Positions 35,900 to 45,154 of a DNA stretch of 64,000 nucleotides are shown in pieces. Where the stretch lies: assembly GCA_946055165.1 (NCBI GenBank), contig CAMGFA010000001.1, forward strand, positions 62,001-126,000, in the 5' to 3' direction. The first letter of the stretch is position 1, and each line of letters starts with the position of its first letter. The stretch comes from an uncultured Bacteroidales bacterium. GTDB taxonomy: Bacteria; Bacteroidota; Bacteroidia; Bacteroidales; UBA932. The notes under the pieces are model-generated. The model was not told the origin of the DNA. It worked only from the letters and a program-made list of their open reading frames with translations, and did not search any database. A program made the position numbers and the translations under genes.

Positions 35900-37105
35900 A
35901 TGTTGGACAAATCATCAAAAATATACGTTGCCGGCCACAACGGACTCGTTGGCTCAGCCATCTGGAACAACCTCAAAAACAGGGGCTACAACAACCTCGT
36001 AGGGCGCAGCCACAAAGAGCTCGACCTTACGGATCAGTACGCTGTTAAAAAGTTCTTCGATGAGGAAAAACCGGATGCAGTCGTTCTTGCCGCCGCTTTT
36101 GTGGGTGGAATTATGGCAAACAGCCTCTACAGGGCGGACTTCATAATGATGAATATGAAGATTCAGTGCAACGTCATCAGCGAGTCCTACGCCCACGGAG
36201 TGAAGAAACTGCTCTTCCTAGGCTCCACCTGCATCTACCCGAAGAATGCGCCTCAGCCGATGAAAGAGGATTGCCTCCTGACTTCCCCACTGGAATATAC
36301 CAATGAGGAGTATGCCATCGCAAAGATAGCCGGCCTGAAGATGTGCGAGAGCTACAACCTCCAATATGGTACCAACTACATAGCTGTGATGCCGACGAAC
36401 CTCTATGGTCCGAACGACAATTTCCATCTGGAGAACAGCCACGTGATGCCGGCAATGATGCGCAAGGTCTATCTGGCTAAACTCATCAACGACAACAACT
36501 GGGAAGCCATACGCAAGGACTTGAGCATACGTTCGGTAGGAGCTAACATTAAGGAGAACGGAGAGACCGTCCGCTATGTTATTGACGGCAACTCCGATGA
36601 GGCGACCATCCTTAAGGTACTTGCCTTCTACGGCATTGAGAATAACAAGGTGACTCTCTGGGGTACAGGCACTCCGCTACGCGAGTTCCTGTGGAGCGAG
36701 GATATGGCAGACGCCAGTGTGCATGTCCTGTTGAATGTAGATTTCAAGGACATCATAGGTATTGAGAAATACTCCTCTGTCCACTATGGCAACAAGGCCG
36801 ACGGCGTCGTTGACCGCAACCACAGCACCGGCAGAGGTGGCGCTATTCCGTCCTTGGGTGAGATTCGCAATTGCCATATCAATGTGGGAACCGGTAAGGA
36901 GCTTACTATTCGGGAGCTTTCGGAATTGGTGGTTAAGGCTGTCGGGTTCAAAGGGACTGTTGAGTTTGACGCCTCCAAGCCGGATGGCACGATGCGTAAG
37001 CTCATCGACGTCAGCAAGTTGCATAGTCTTGGGTGGAAGCATAAGGTTGAGATAGAGGAGGGGGTTGAGAAGCTCTTCGATTGGTACAAGGAGAGTCTGA
37101 GATAG
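35900..37105 (+). CDS. fcl: GDP-L-fucose synthase (long form)
   Basis: A 401-residue NADPH-dependent epimerase/reductase (WcaG) finishing GDP-L-fucose. The start GHNGLVGSAIW carries the nucleotide motif; LGSTCIYPKNAPQPMKED and YAIAKIAGLKMCESY (catalytic Tyr-x3-Lys) are family signatures. E. coli Fcl is ~320 residues; this form has an ~80-residue insertion near 200–300, common in Bacteroidota. It is the last intact gene before the next insertion sequence. Confidence 0.95.
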   Translation: MLDKSSKIYVAGHNGLVGSAIWNNLKNRGYNNLVGRSHKELDLTDQYAVKKFFDEEKPDAVVLAAAFVGGIMANSLYRADFIMMNMKIQCNVISESYAHGVKKLLFLGSTCIYPKNAPQPMKEDCLLTSPLEYTNEEYAIAKIAGLKMCESYNLQYGTNYIAVMPTNLYGPNDNFHLENSHVMPAMMRKVYLAKLINDNNWEAIRKDLSIRSVGANIKENGETVRYVIDGNSDEATILKVLAFYGIENNKVTLWGTGTPLREFLWSEDMADASVHVLLNVDFKDIIGIEKYSSVHYGNKADGVVDRNHSTGRGGAIPSLGEIRNCHINVGTGKELTIRELSELVVKAVGFKGTVEFDASKPDGTMRKLIDVSKLHSLGWKHKVEIEEGVEKLFDWYKESLR

Positions 37106-37390
37106 TCTCCTGTCATTTAGACCGAGCGGAGCGAGTGGAATAGTATCATTATACCGCAGGAAGGCTTCCCAATATGGAAAACTTCCTCTTGGCTAATACG
37201 GATGGAAAGTAGCAGCCCTTAGGGGCTAAGAAATCAGCATCAACATTTCCGTATGAGATGACTCTTTCTGACTTGAGCCTTACGTCCATTGATTACACGG
37301 AATGTTCCGGAAACAATGGTGTAACGATTCAGGAGCCACTCTTTGACCAGATCGTTATAAAAGCGCTCACATACGTTAATAATAGAAGAT
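37106..37390. other. Intergenic stretch between fcl and an insertion sequence
   Basis: About 285 bp with no confident gene. It contains a minus-strand reading frame of 49 codons described separately (37240–37389). A 50-codon plus-strand frame (37258–37407) overlaps it and runs into the insertion sequence; I do not favour it. No clear terminator hairpin with a T-run was found after fcl. Confidence 0.5.
37240..37389 (-). pseudogene. Possible C-terminal gene remnant cut by an insertion sequence
   Basis: A minus-strand frame of 49 residues reads …VCERFYNDLVKEWLL… and …SGTFRVINGRKAQVRKSHL… and ends at TGA (37240–37242). It begins exactly at the insertion-sequence border, where an in-frame stop appears. 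The residue mix looks protein-like, but the frame is short and I cannot name a family. It may be what is left of a gene interrupted by the element. Confidence 0.3.
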
Positions 37391-38254
37391 TACTAGTGAT
37401 GCGCTAAAAGCCGCATCTAAGCTTGTAAATTGTTAAACTATAAAATTTTATAACAGTTCTTTGACAATCGCGATTTGAAATGAGTTCGTAATTTTGTGGC
37501 CCCAACCCACTGATTATGAACGAAGGCAAGTATATTTTCACCCAAGTCACCAGTCTCGTCCCCAGGCAGATCTTCCAGCGCCTCATCAAGAAGTACAACG
37601 GCGATTACCGCGTTAGGGAGTTTAACTGCACAAACCAGTTGAAATACATGCTGTTCGGTCAGCTTATGCCCTGCGATGCATTGAGAGACATCTGTTTATG
37701 CCTTGGCAAATATAAGAAGATCCTCTATGGGTTTGGAATGACGACCTCGGTTAACGAGTCTTCGCTTTCCAGAGCAAACGAGAGCCGGGACTACCGCATC
37801 TATGAAGGCCTTGGGCTGGCACTCATCAAGATTGTCCGGCCCATGTATTCCAAGCAGCGGGGTGAGTATATCTTTCCACAGGACCACGAGTTGTTCGCGC
37901 TCGATTCCACCACCATCTCATGCAGCATTGCTCTGATGGGATGGGCCTTGGGCAAGTACAGCAAGGGTGCCGTCAGGATGCATACACTCATAGACTTACG
38001 TGGAAGCATACTAGTCTTCATATCAATCAGTGACGGGCGTAAGCACGATAGCAAAGTCCTTGATGAGATTGAAATTGTCGTCAAGGTTCTCTACGATAGC
38101 CCGTACTCAATCTCCGAGATTGGTACCTTGGTCAAGGTGTACGGACTGGTGAAGATGGACCTCGGACAACTGGTAACAGCGCCACAACCACTCATTCTAA
38201 ATCAGGATGTCAATGAACTATCTTTATTTTGAGAAAATTAACGCATCAGTAGTA
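37391..38254 (+). mobile_element. Internally deleted IS4-family insertion sequence
   Basis: An ~864-bp element with terminal inverted repeats: left TACTAGTGATGCGCTAAA (from 37391) and right, read on the minus strand, TACTACTGATGCGTTAAT (ending at 38254). Full-length relatives are about 1.3 kb, so around 450 bp is missing from the transposase. A −7-like TAATTTTG (37489–37496) precedes the transposase ATG. A similar terminal motif (TACTGATGCGTTAGAAAA) occurs alone near 61811. Target-site duplication is not clear. Confidence 0.75.
37516..38232 (+). pseudogene. IS4-family transposase, internally deleted
   Basis: A 238-residue remnant. The N-terminal domain (MNEGKYIFTQVTSLVPRQIF) is the DUF4372-type start shared with the transposase at 45155, and the first catalytic Asp is in ALDSTTIS. 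After HDSKVLDEI the homology stops: the second Asp region and the whole Y-R-E-K motif are missing, and the frame joins to a tail ending NELSLF, which matches the very end of the other copy. It cannot be active. Confidence 0.8.
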
Positions 38255-38339
38255 ATTAAAGGAATTAAATGACTATCCCTATTTATCGGGCAAAGAAAGT
38301 ATATCTTCTCTGATGTATATCTGAAGAAAAATTTATCTC

Positions 38340-40250
38340 ATGATAATCGGATTAATCATACGCAATTTCAAGGTATATAAGAAAATCAACTATATACCCT
38401 TATCCAAAGGCTCAAATTTCAATGGTCTTATAGGTATGAACGGTATTGGAAAGAGTTCCGTGCTTGAAGCCTTGGACTGTTTCTTCAACCAAAAGCCATG
38501 GATTTTGAATATAGAAACCAAAAATCCAGATGAATCTTGGGTGATGCCAGTCATAGCATTCCAAAAGTCAGATTTCGATTTGGAAGACCAAAAAGAATTG
38601 GCCGAAAAAATCACCTCGTACATCCTTTCAGATGATGAGGGAACTAATGCCATTGAGAACAAGAATTATGCAGAGCATATAAAAGCATTGCGGAACAATA
38701 TCCCCAGTAATCTGAAGGAGGATTACTACATTCTTCCTATTTGTCTGGACGCTAACTACAATGTCTCTTTGGGTATTTTCAATACCCAGCATTTCAAGCA
38801 GACTGTATTCCCTGACTTACAGGACGACGAGCAAAAGCAAAAAATCCAATACAAGCAATTATATGACAGGATAGTTTCCTTGTTTACTTATGTTTATGTG
38901 CCAAAAGATATCGAAGCAGAACGATTCGTATCGTTCGAGAACCGCGACCTTCAACACCTCATCGGTAAGGAACTGACTGATATTGTGAGCAAAAGCCTAT
39001 GCAAAGATGCCATCGGCAGAATCAGTTCAGAGCTGAAGTCATTTGTTGACAAACTGTCCTCCTCCCTTGACGGTTATAAATTCAAGGCACGGAGCAGTTA
39101 CCAACCCAATTTGAAGCCCTATAAGATTTACAACCTCATCATAGAAGAATTCTTCTCTTTGCGAGCCCTATTTAAAGAGACGGATGCCAAAGACATCCCT
39201 TTGGTGCAACTCAGTTCCGGTGAAAAGCAGCAAGCCATCATCCAGTTGATAACAAGGCTCGTCACCAAGTATCGCGATTCGAACAAGGGACTGATTGTTG
39301 CGGTTGACGAACCGGAATCCTCCCTCCATGTATCACTCTGTTACGAGCAGTTCGAGAAGTTGTACGACGTGAGCCAGTGCTGTAGCCAAATCCTATATAC
39401 CTCCCATTGGTACGGCTTCATTCCCACGCTCACTAGCGGAAGCATTCTGAATATTTCATGCGTGTCGGGTACATACGACTTCAACATCTTCAATGCCGAC
39501 AATTATAGGGAGGAAATCAAGTTTGCCGACAGGGAGCAGAAGGGAAAACTGCCCATTGATGTTATGGTCAAGTCTTCCAACGACCTTGTCCAATCCATCC
39601 TAAGCAGCATCATACGGAACGACTGTTACAACTGGCTACTTTGCGAAGGCTCCTCCGACAAGATTTACCTATCAGCCTATCTAAAGGAAGAAATATCCCG
39701 GAACCGACTGCGAATTATCCCTTTATGCAAAGCGAGCGAAATAAAGAAGATATATGAACACCTGAGCATCGCCATCGAAGAGCTCAAGGAAAGTGTCAAG
39801 GGCAAGGTGTATATGCTGACCGATACTGATACACAGTTGTTGGAATATGATACGAAGGAAGGCCTGGAGAAACATATTATCTGCCGTCGAATTGTCAATG
39901 AAGGTGGCACCACCCGTCTGGTAAAAATAAAAGCCAACCCTAAATCACCGAAGACAGACATCGAAGATGCTCTCAATGGTAAATTGTTTCACAAAGTACT
40001 TGTCACCTTTAAGTCGGAAAACGATGAACTCTCTTTTCTGGACGAGCAGGAAAGAGAAGAGACATCCAGTTTCTCTGCACTTAATTTAAGACCAAGTGAA
40101 TATGACAAGATGGAGCTATTCTTTTCAAAAGATAAAAACAGAAACAAGGTTTTGTTTGCTAATGAATATGTTAAGATTTTGCAAGGTGGACAGTTCAAAG
40201 TTCCAGAATGGATTGAGGAGATAAAAAAATACTTTACCAATAATGCATAA
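38340..40250 (+). CDS. OLD-like ATP-dependent nuclease (ATPase plus TOPRIM), candidate defence gene
   Basis: A 636-residue protein with an SMC/ABC-type ATPase followed by a TOPRIM domain, the layout of OLD nucleases, Gabija GajA and fused PARIS proteins. Walker A is GMNGIGKSS (32–40), the signature LSSGEKQQ (291–298), Walker B VAVDEPESS with Asp323/Glu324 and a switch-His context LYTSHWYG. The TOPRIM acidic residues are Glu436 in WLLCEGSSDK and Asp495-x-Asp497 in MLTDTDTQ. No partner helicase (GajB-like UvrD) follows; the next gene is the Wzx flippase, so this would be a single-gene system. It lies 86 bp after a deleted insertion sequence. Phage-defence role is inferred from family. Confidence 0.8.
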   Translation: MIIGLIIRNFKVYKKINYIPLSKGSNFNGLIGMNGIGKSSVLEALDCFFNQKPWILNIETKNPDESWVMPVIAFQKSDFDLEDQKELAEKITSYILSDDEGTNAIENKNYAEHIKALRNNIPSNLKEDYYILPICLDANYNVSLGIFNTQHFKQTVFPDLQDDEQKQKIQYKQLYDRIVSLFTYVYVPKDIEAERFVSFENRDLQHLIGKELTDIVSKSLCKDAIGRISSELKSFVDKLSSSLDGYKFKARSSYQPNLKPYKIYNLIIEEFFSLRALFKETDAKDIPLVQLSSGEKQQAIIQLITRLVTKYRDSNKGLIVAVDEPESSLHVSLCYEQFEKLYDVSQCCSQILYTSHWYGFIPTLTSGSILNISCVSGTYDFNIFNADNYREEIKFADREQKGKLPIDVMVKSSNDLVQSILSSIIRNDCYNWLLCEGSSDKIYLSAYLKEEISRNRLRIIPLCKASEIKKIYEHLSIAIEELKESVKGKVYMLTDTDTQLLEYDTKEGLEKHIICRRIVNEGGTTRLVKIKANPKSPKTDIEDALNGKLFHKVLVTFKSENDELSFLDEQEREETSSFSALNLRPSEYDKMELFFSKDKNRNKVLFANEYVKILQGGQFKVPEWIEEIKKYFTNNA

Positions 40251-40332
40251 TATGTCATCTAGCTATTTATTGAATGTATACAATGATGACACGAGATAAT
40301 GAATATCTTTCACCAATCGAATAATCTCAGTA

Positions 40333-41856
40333 ATGGAAGAATCTAGTGTTAATAATCAACGGATAGCAAAAAATACTATATTCCTGTACTTTAGAATGGT
40401 ATTGCTTATGGCGGTATCACTCTATACCAGTCGTATCGTCCTGGCTACTCTTGGAGTTGAGGATTATGGCGTATATAATGTAGTAGGAGGCTTTATTAGT
40501 ATGCTAGCCTTCCTTAATGGTGCTATGAGTGCTAGCACACAACGATATATTACAGTAGAACTTGGTCGAGGTAATAAAGAATCTTTGAAAAATGTTTTCT
40601 CAACATGTATTATTACACACGCGATAATAGCATTGGTCGTCCTAATTCTTGGAGAAAGCATAGGGTTATGGTTTGTAGCAAATAAACTGGTCATTCCTGA
40701 AGGAAGGATGACTGCAGCAATGATTGTATATCAGTGTTCAATTATTACCTCCATTATACAGATAATGAGTTATCCTTACAATGCCGATATTATAGCTCAT
40801 GAAAGGATGTCCGCTTTTGCATATATCTCTATCTATGAAGCCCTTGCAAACTTAGGGATGGCTTTTTTGATTAGAATAGGCACTTTTGACCGGCTCGCAT
40901 TATATGCTATTGCCTTACTTTTGGTTAAGGTTTCTGTAATTCTGGTTTATCGAGTATACTGCAAAAGACACTTTACAGAGTCATCATTTCATATTAGGAT
41001 TGATAAACCATTAATAAAAGAATTATTCTCTTTTACTGGATGGAATTTATGGGGAGGGATGGCTGGAACCTTGATGGGACAAGGAATTAATGTCTTATTG
41101 AATATGTTTTTTGGTCCAGCAGTCAATGCAGCAAGGGGTCTTGCAGTCCAAGTACAATCTGCAGTACATCAGTTCGCTACCAATTTTCAAATGGCAATGA
41201 ACCCACAGATTATGAAGACCTATGCATCAGGCGATCTACGATCAATGCATACTCTAATTTTCCGTTCTGCAAAATTCTCCTTTATGCTCTTGTTGTGCAT
41301 AATGCTGCCGTTAGCAATAGAAATAGATACTGTGTTAGGAATATGGCTAAAAGAAGTACCTGAATACACAAATATCTTCGTCTGCTTAATGCTTGTAATA
41401 TGCATGATTGATTCAATATCAAATCCGTTTATGACAGCATCATCTGCTACAGGAAAGGTCAAAGTATATCAATCAATTGTCGGGGGAATCCTCATTTCAA
41501 TAGTTCCAATTGCATATATTGTTTTGAAATTAGGAGGGGACCCTTATTCCGTTTTCATAGTTCATATTGCTGTTGGGATAGTTGCATTTATTGCGAGGTT
41601 ATTTATCGTAAAACAATTAATTCATTTATCTGCCCGAGAGTACTTTTCAAAAGTTATTTTTCGTTGTTTTCTAGTTTTTCTGCCCTCTTTTATATTAGCT
41701 GTCTTCATAAAAAAGTGGATGCCATATGGGATAATATACTCTATTCTTAATATTTTCATAATCGTCTTTTTTTCTGTGCTTTGCTCTTTCTTATTTGGAC
41801 TTAGTCAAAACGAAAAGTCTTTTATTCTGAATAAATTAAAACTGATAAAGCGATGA
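40333..41856 (+). CDS. Wzx-type polysaccharide flippase
   Basis: A 507-residue polytopic protein of the MVF/MATE-like oligosaccharide flippase superfamily, predicted to move undecaprenyl-linked repeat units across the inner membrane. About 12–14 hydrophobic helices alternate along its length. The N-terminal stretch SLYTSRIVLATLGVEDYGVYNVVGG is typical of Bacteroides Wzx proteins. It starts a run of AT-rich sugar genes and overlaps the acyltransferase start by four bases. It pairs logically with the EpsG-like polymerase at 47556. Confidence 0.9.
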   Translation: MEESSVNNQRIAKNTIFLYFRMVLLMAVSLYTSRIVLATLGVEDYGVYNVVGGFISMLAFLNGAMSASTQRYITVELGRGNKESLKNVFSTCIITHAIIALVVLILGESIGLWFVANKLVIPEGRMTAAMIVYQCSIITSIIQIMSYPYNADIIAHERMSAFAYISIYEALANLGMAFLIRIGTFDRLALYAIALLLVKVSVILVYRVYCKRHFTESSFHIRIDKPLIKELFSFTGWNLWGGMAGTLMGQGINVLLNMFFGPAVNAARGLAVQVQSAVHQFATNFQMAMNPQIMKTYASGDLRSMHTLIFRSAKFSFMLLLCIMLPLAIEIDTVLGIWLKEVPEYTNIFVCLMLVICMIDSISNPFMTASSATGKVKVYQSIVGGILISIVPIAYIVLKLGGDPYSVFIVHIAVGIVAFIARLFIVKQLIHLSAREYFSKVIFRCFLVFLPSFILAVFIKKWMPYGIIYSILNIFIIVFFSVLCSFLFGLSQNEKSFILNKLKLIKR

Positions 41857-42816
41857 AACCCCGGAATCTCTATTTTGACTTTTTAAGAGGAATTGCAATC
41901 ATTATGGTCGTTGCTATACATACTTTCGAGGGTCATTCTGGTGTGCTCGCAATTGGGCTTCGTCAAATGCTAAATACTGCCGTTCCTGTTTTTCTCGCCA
42001 TTTCCGGTTTTTTTATTGGAAAGAAGACTTTAGAAACAAAAGAACAATGTTTTGACTTTTGGAGGAATCAAATACCCAAAGTATATTTGCCTGTTTTGGT
42101 TTGGTCAATCCTGTATCTCATATTAGCGATACATAATGGGAAGCCAATGATTCAAAGTTTAGTACTATACGCTATTTGTGGATATAGCATATACTATTTC
42201 ATAGCTGTTATAATTCAGTGCTATTGTATCCTTCCTCTATTATAGAAATATACTTTGAATACCCGGGTGGGGGGAATACTTTGCATATCAATATTTTGCG
42301 TTACACTGATTTCATATTTCGGTTTAAATAAACTCCCCTTAATCCTTTATGCAGGTTCAGCCCTTGTATGGCTAATTTTCTTTTGGGTAGGATTATATTT
42401 GTCTCGCAGTGACAGAGAATATAAAAATGGATGGTTTGTGTTTGGTATGATTCTATCTTTTATTTTGATGATGATTGAAACATATTATCTCCATTTGACT
42501 ACAGGTGCAGGATATGGTATCAAGCCATCATCTTTTCTATTTTCCTTTTTTGTGATACTATTCCTGTTTTCCAAAAATGTAGAAATGCATTATAATGAAG
42601 ATAGACTTCTTAATAAGGTTATAAAGACAATCGGTTCAATTTCATTTCCTATATATTTGATACATTGCCATATAATTTCATTGTTTTATCTTTTCCCCCC
42701 CAATTCAATCATGGCTTGTAAGATTCCTTTGTGTAATGACCATTGTAGTGCTGATAACATTTATTATAAGAAAGATATTACCAACAAAGTTTTTAAGAAT
42801 AATAGGATTTTGCTAA
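41853..42816 (+). pseudogene. Acyltransferase 3 family gene with an amber codon and a C7 frameshift
   Basis: A membrane O-acyltransferase gene in two pieces. The first 130 residues (FDFLRGIAIIMVVAIHTF, the typical first helix and His) end at TAG (42243–42245) after ILPLL; the same frame continues KYTLNTRVGGILCISIF, so this looks like a Gln CAG changed to TAG. A second lesion is at a run of seven C (42695–42701). The uncorrected frame runs on to 42842 with non-membrane sequence, whereas a one-base shift gives PIQSWLVRFLCVMTIVVL and a normal acyltransferase tail ending at TAA 42814–42816, right before the next ATG at 42817. That fit supports the frameshift. It would have O-acylated the polysaccharide. 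Confidence 0.8.
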
Positions 42817-43944
42817 ATGATATCTATACAAGACAAACATAATTGTTGTGGATGCAGTTCTTGTGCAGAACGATGCCCGAAACAATGCATCACAATGTAC
42901 GAAGATGAAGAGGGATTCAAATATCCTTATGTAAATTTAAATACCTGCATAAATTGCGGAATATGCGAGAATGTCTGTCCTGTTCTAAATCAGGCGGAAG
43001 TTCGCAAGCCTATTGCCTGCTATGCGGCAAAGAATCCTGATGAGAAAGTACGCATGAATAGTTCATCAGGTGGTATTTTTTTCCCTATTGCATCGAAAAT
43101 CATTAAGGAAGGTGGTGTTGTTTTTGGCGCACGATACAACAATCAATGGGAGGTGGAACATGCCAGCGCTGACACGATTGAAAGCATCAAACGCTTCCTT
43201 GGAAGCAAATATGTTCAAAGCAGTATTGGAGCGACATACCAGCAAGCTGAGCAGATACTAAAAGAAGGTCGCAAAGTCCTATTCTCTGGAACACCTTGCC
43301 AGATTGCTGGCTTAAAGAGGTTCCTCCGCAATGAATATGACAATCTCATTACTGTTGATGTTGTATGTCATGGTGTTCCGTCCCCTAAGGTATGGCGTGA
43401 TTATGTAAGTCTTTTACCTATGAAAGGTGTATATGACATCCGAATGAAAGATAAGTCATCAGGTTGGAGACAGTATAGCTTTTCATTAATCGGTGAAGAC
43501 GGCAAAACAATCTTATCCGAGTTTTCTTCCGAGAATAAATACCTTATGGCGTTCTCTCACAATCTTACACTTCGTCCATCATGCTTCAATTGTCCAGCTA
43601 AAGCAGGAAAGAGTGGTAGCGACATCACACTTGGTGATTATTGGGGCATAGAAAAGTTGTTACCTGGGATGGATGACAATAAGGGGACGAGTTTTGTGTG
43701 CGCTAATACATGTAAAGGTGCAGAGCTTTTGAAATCTTTGGCATTACAGATAGAGAGTGCAGATTATGACGCCTCAACTCCTTATAACTCTTGTATTTAC
43801 CAGAGTACCACAGAACCAGTCGAACGTATTGATTTCTGGAATTTTTATCAAAAGCGAGGAGTCTATGCAATCCTTGTTCTCCAGCCAATAAAACAGAATA
43901 TATTCAATAGAATAAAAATACGATTAAAACGATTAATCAAATAG
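42817..43944 (+). CDS. Coenzyme F420 hydrogenase/dehydrogenase beta-subunit-like protein
   Basis: A 375-residue iron-sulfur protein. Two 4Fe-4S motifs lie at the N-terminus (CCGCSSCAERCP, about 10–21, and CINCGICENVCP, about 44–55). The FrhB C-terminal domain follows (SSSGGIFFPIASKI, then FSGTPCQIAGLK and VCHGVPSPKVW). These proteins occur regularly beside polysaccharide pyruvyl transferases in surface-sugar loci, as here (next gene, 4-bp gap), but their reaction is not established. Bacteroidales lack F420, so the name reflects homology only. Confidence 0.87.
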   Translation: MISIQDKHNCCGCSSCAERCPKQCITMYEDEEGFKYPYVNLNTCINCGICENVCPVLNQAEVRKPIACYAAKNPDEKVRMNSSSGGIFFPIASKIIKEGGVVFGARYNNQWEVEHASADTIESIKRFLGSKYVQSSIGATYQQAEQILKEGRKVLFSGTPCQIAGLKRFLRNEYDNLITVDVVCHGVPSPKVWRDYVSLLPMKGVYDIRMKDKSSGWRQYSFSLIGEDGKTILSEFSSENKYLMAFSHNLTLRPSCFNCPAKAGKSGSDITLGDYWGIEKLLPGMDDNKGTSFVCANTCKGAELLKSLALQIESADYDASTPYNSCIYQSTTEPVERIDFWNFYQKRGVYAILVLQPIKQNIFNRIKIRLKRLIK

Positions 43945-43948
43945 AAAA

Positions 43949-45022
43949 ATGAAGATAGGAATATTGACCTTCCATTGGGCGACTAATTATGGTGCAGTAC
44001 TACAAGCTTATGCTCTTCAGGAATTCTTAATTTCTCTTGGTCATGAAGTGGATATAATTAATTACAAGCATCATCATTATAATTATAATCTCTGGACATT
44101 CATAAGATATAGACATTTTTTAAAACCATTAACATATCTACAAATGAGGTTGAAGGAAGCTGCTATCAATCGATTTAGAAAAGAAAGATTATCCTTAACT
44201 ATCAGAATTGACAAATGGAATGAAATATCATATATCGCTCAAAAATACGACATGATTATTTCAGGTAGCGATCAAGTCCTTAATCCATCATATTTACTAA
44301 ATGGCGACGGTATAGGTGTAATTACTCCAGCATACTTTTTAGGATTTAATTATCAAGGTACGCGTGTGGCATATGCTGTAAGTTTCGGTTGTACAGAGTA
44401 TCCTGAAAAAGCCTCTGCTATCGCAAAGAAATTTATTGGAGGATTCCAAAAAATTGGGGTTAGAGAAAGCTCTGGTTTAGAAATAGTTGAGAAATTAGGT
44501 GGAACTAAACCTTTACTCGTACCAGATCCTACGTTTTTATTAGATTCTGAGTATTATTATAAATTAGTAGGAGATTGTACAAAATCCGATTCTTCACAAG
44601 AGATATATGCATTCTTTATAAGAAATATAAAGGAACGCACAAAAATACTAAAACAAGACCTCAACCGATATTCAATTCTAATAAACAATAATGACAATAA
44701 GTATTCAATAGAGTCATGGATTGGAAAAATATTTGGAAGCAGAATGGTCATAACAGATTCATTTCATTGTATGGTAATGTGTCTTAAGTTACATAGACCT
44801 TTTGTAATAATAACCGAATTAGAGGGTAATGCTGGCATGAATGATCGTTTCTATTCTGTCTTAAATAGGCTTGGATTATCGAATAGAATATTACATAAAT
44901 CAAAGATTACTGATGTCATTCAGTTTCTAAAAGAACCTATTGATTGGGATAAAATAGAGAACGAAATAACTACTATGCGAAATGAGGGTATGGCTTTTTT
45001 CAACGGGTTGTTAAGTAATTGA
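43949..45022 (+). CDS. Polysaccharide pyruvyl transferase family protein
   Basis: A 357-residue PF04230-type enzyme, which transfers pyruvate from phosphoenolpyruvate to a sugar to form a ketal. Typical pieces are the start GILTFHWATNYGAVLQAYAL, YDMIISGSDQVLNPS, and the C-terminal SDSFHCMVMCL-like region (TDSFHCMVMC). Length is normal. It ends 17 bp before the left end of the insertion sequence at 45040 and is strongly AT-rich. Confidence 0.88.
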   Translation: MKIGILTFHWATNYGAVLQAYALQEFLISLGHEVDIINYKHHHYNYNLWTFIRYRHFLKPLTYLQMRLKEAAINRFRKERLSLTIRIDKWNEISYIAQKYDMIISGSDQVLNPSYLLNGDGIGVITPAYFLGFNYQGTRVAYAVSFGCTEYPEKASAIAKKFIGGFQKIGVRESSGLEIVEKLGGTKPLLVPDPTFLLDSEYYYKLVGDCTKSDSSQEIYAFFIRNIKERTKILKQDLNRYSILINNNDNKYSIESWIGKIFGSRMVITDSFHCMVMCLKLHRPFVIITELEGNAGMNDRFYSVLNRLGLSNRILHKSKITDVIQFLKEPIDWDKIENEITTMRNEGMAFFNGLLSN

Positions 45023-45101
45023 CAATACATATTCATTAGTGTCCGGTAAAAAATCATAAAAGTACTTTGAAAATATTGAAAGTTAGGTAGTTACAGGGGT
45101 T

Positions 45102-45132
45102 TTTGGTGCGCGCCGATTTGAAATTATCTTTG
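45102..45132 (+). promoter_or_regulatory. Transposase promoter of the IS4-family element
   Basis: TTTG (45102–45105), 19 nt, then TATCTTTG (45125–45132): a perfect Bacteroidetes-type promoter inside the element, 22 nt before the transposase ATG. Confidence 0.75.
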
Positions 45133-45154
45133 CCAGACTAACGTAGAATGGCAT

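Noticed and set aside
37258..37407. 50-codon plus-strand ORF before the insertion sequence
   Set aside because: It runs across the element border and has no recognisable motif; the opposite strand has a better, though still weak, protein-like frame.
38340..40250. Gabija system
   Set aside because: The protein has the GajA-like layout, but no UvrD-like GajB gene follows; the next gene is a flippase.
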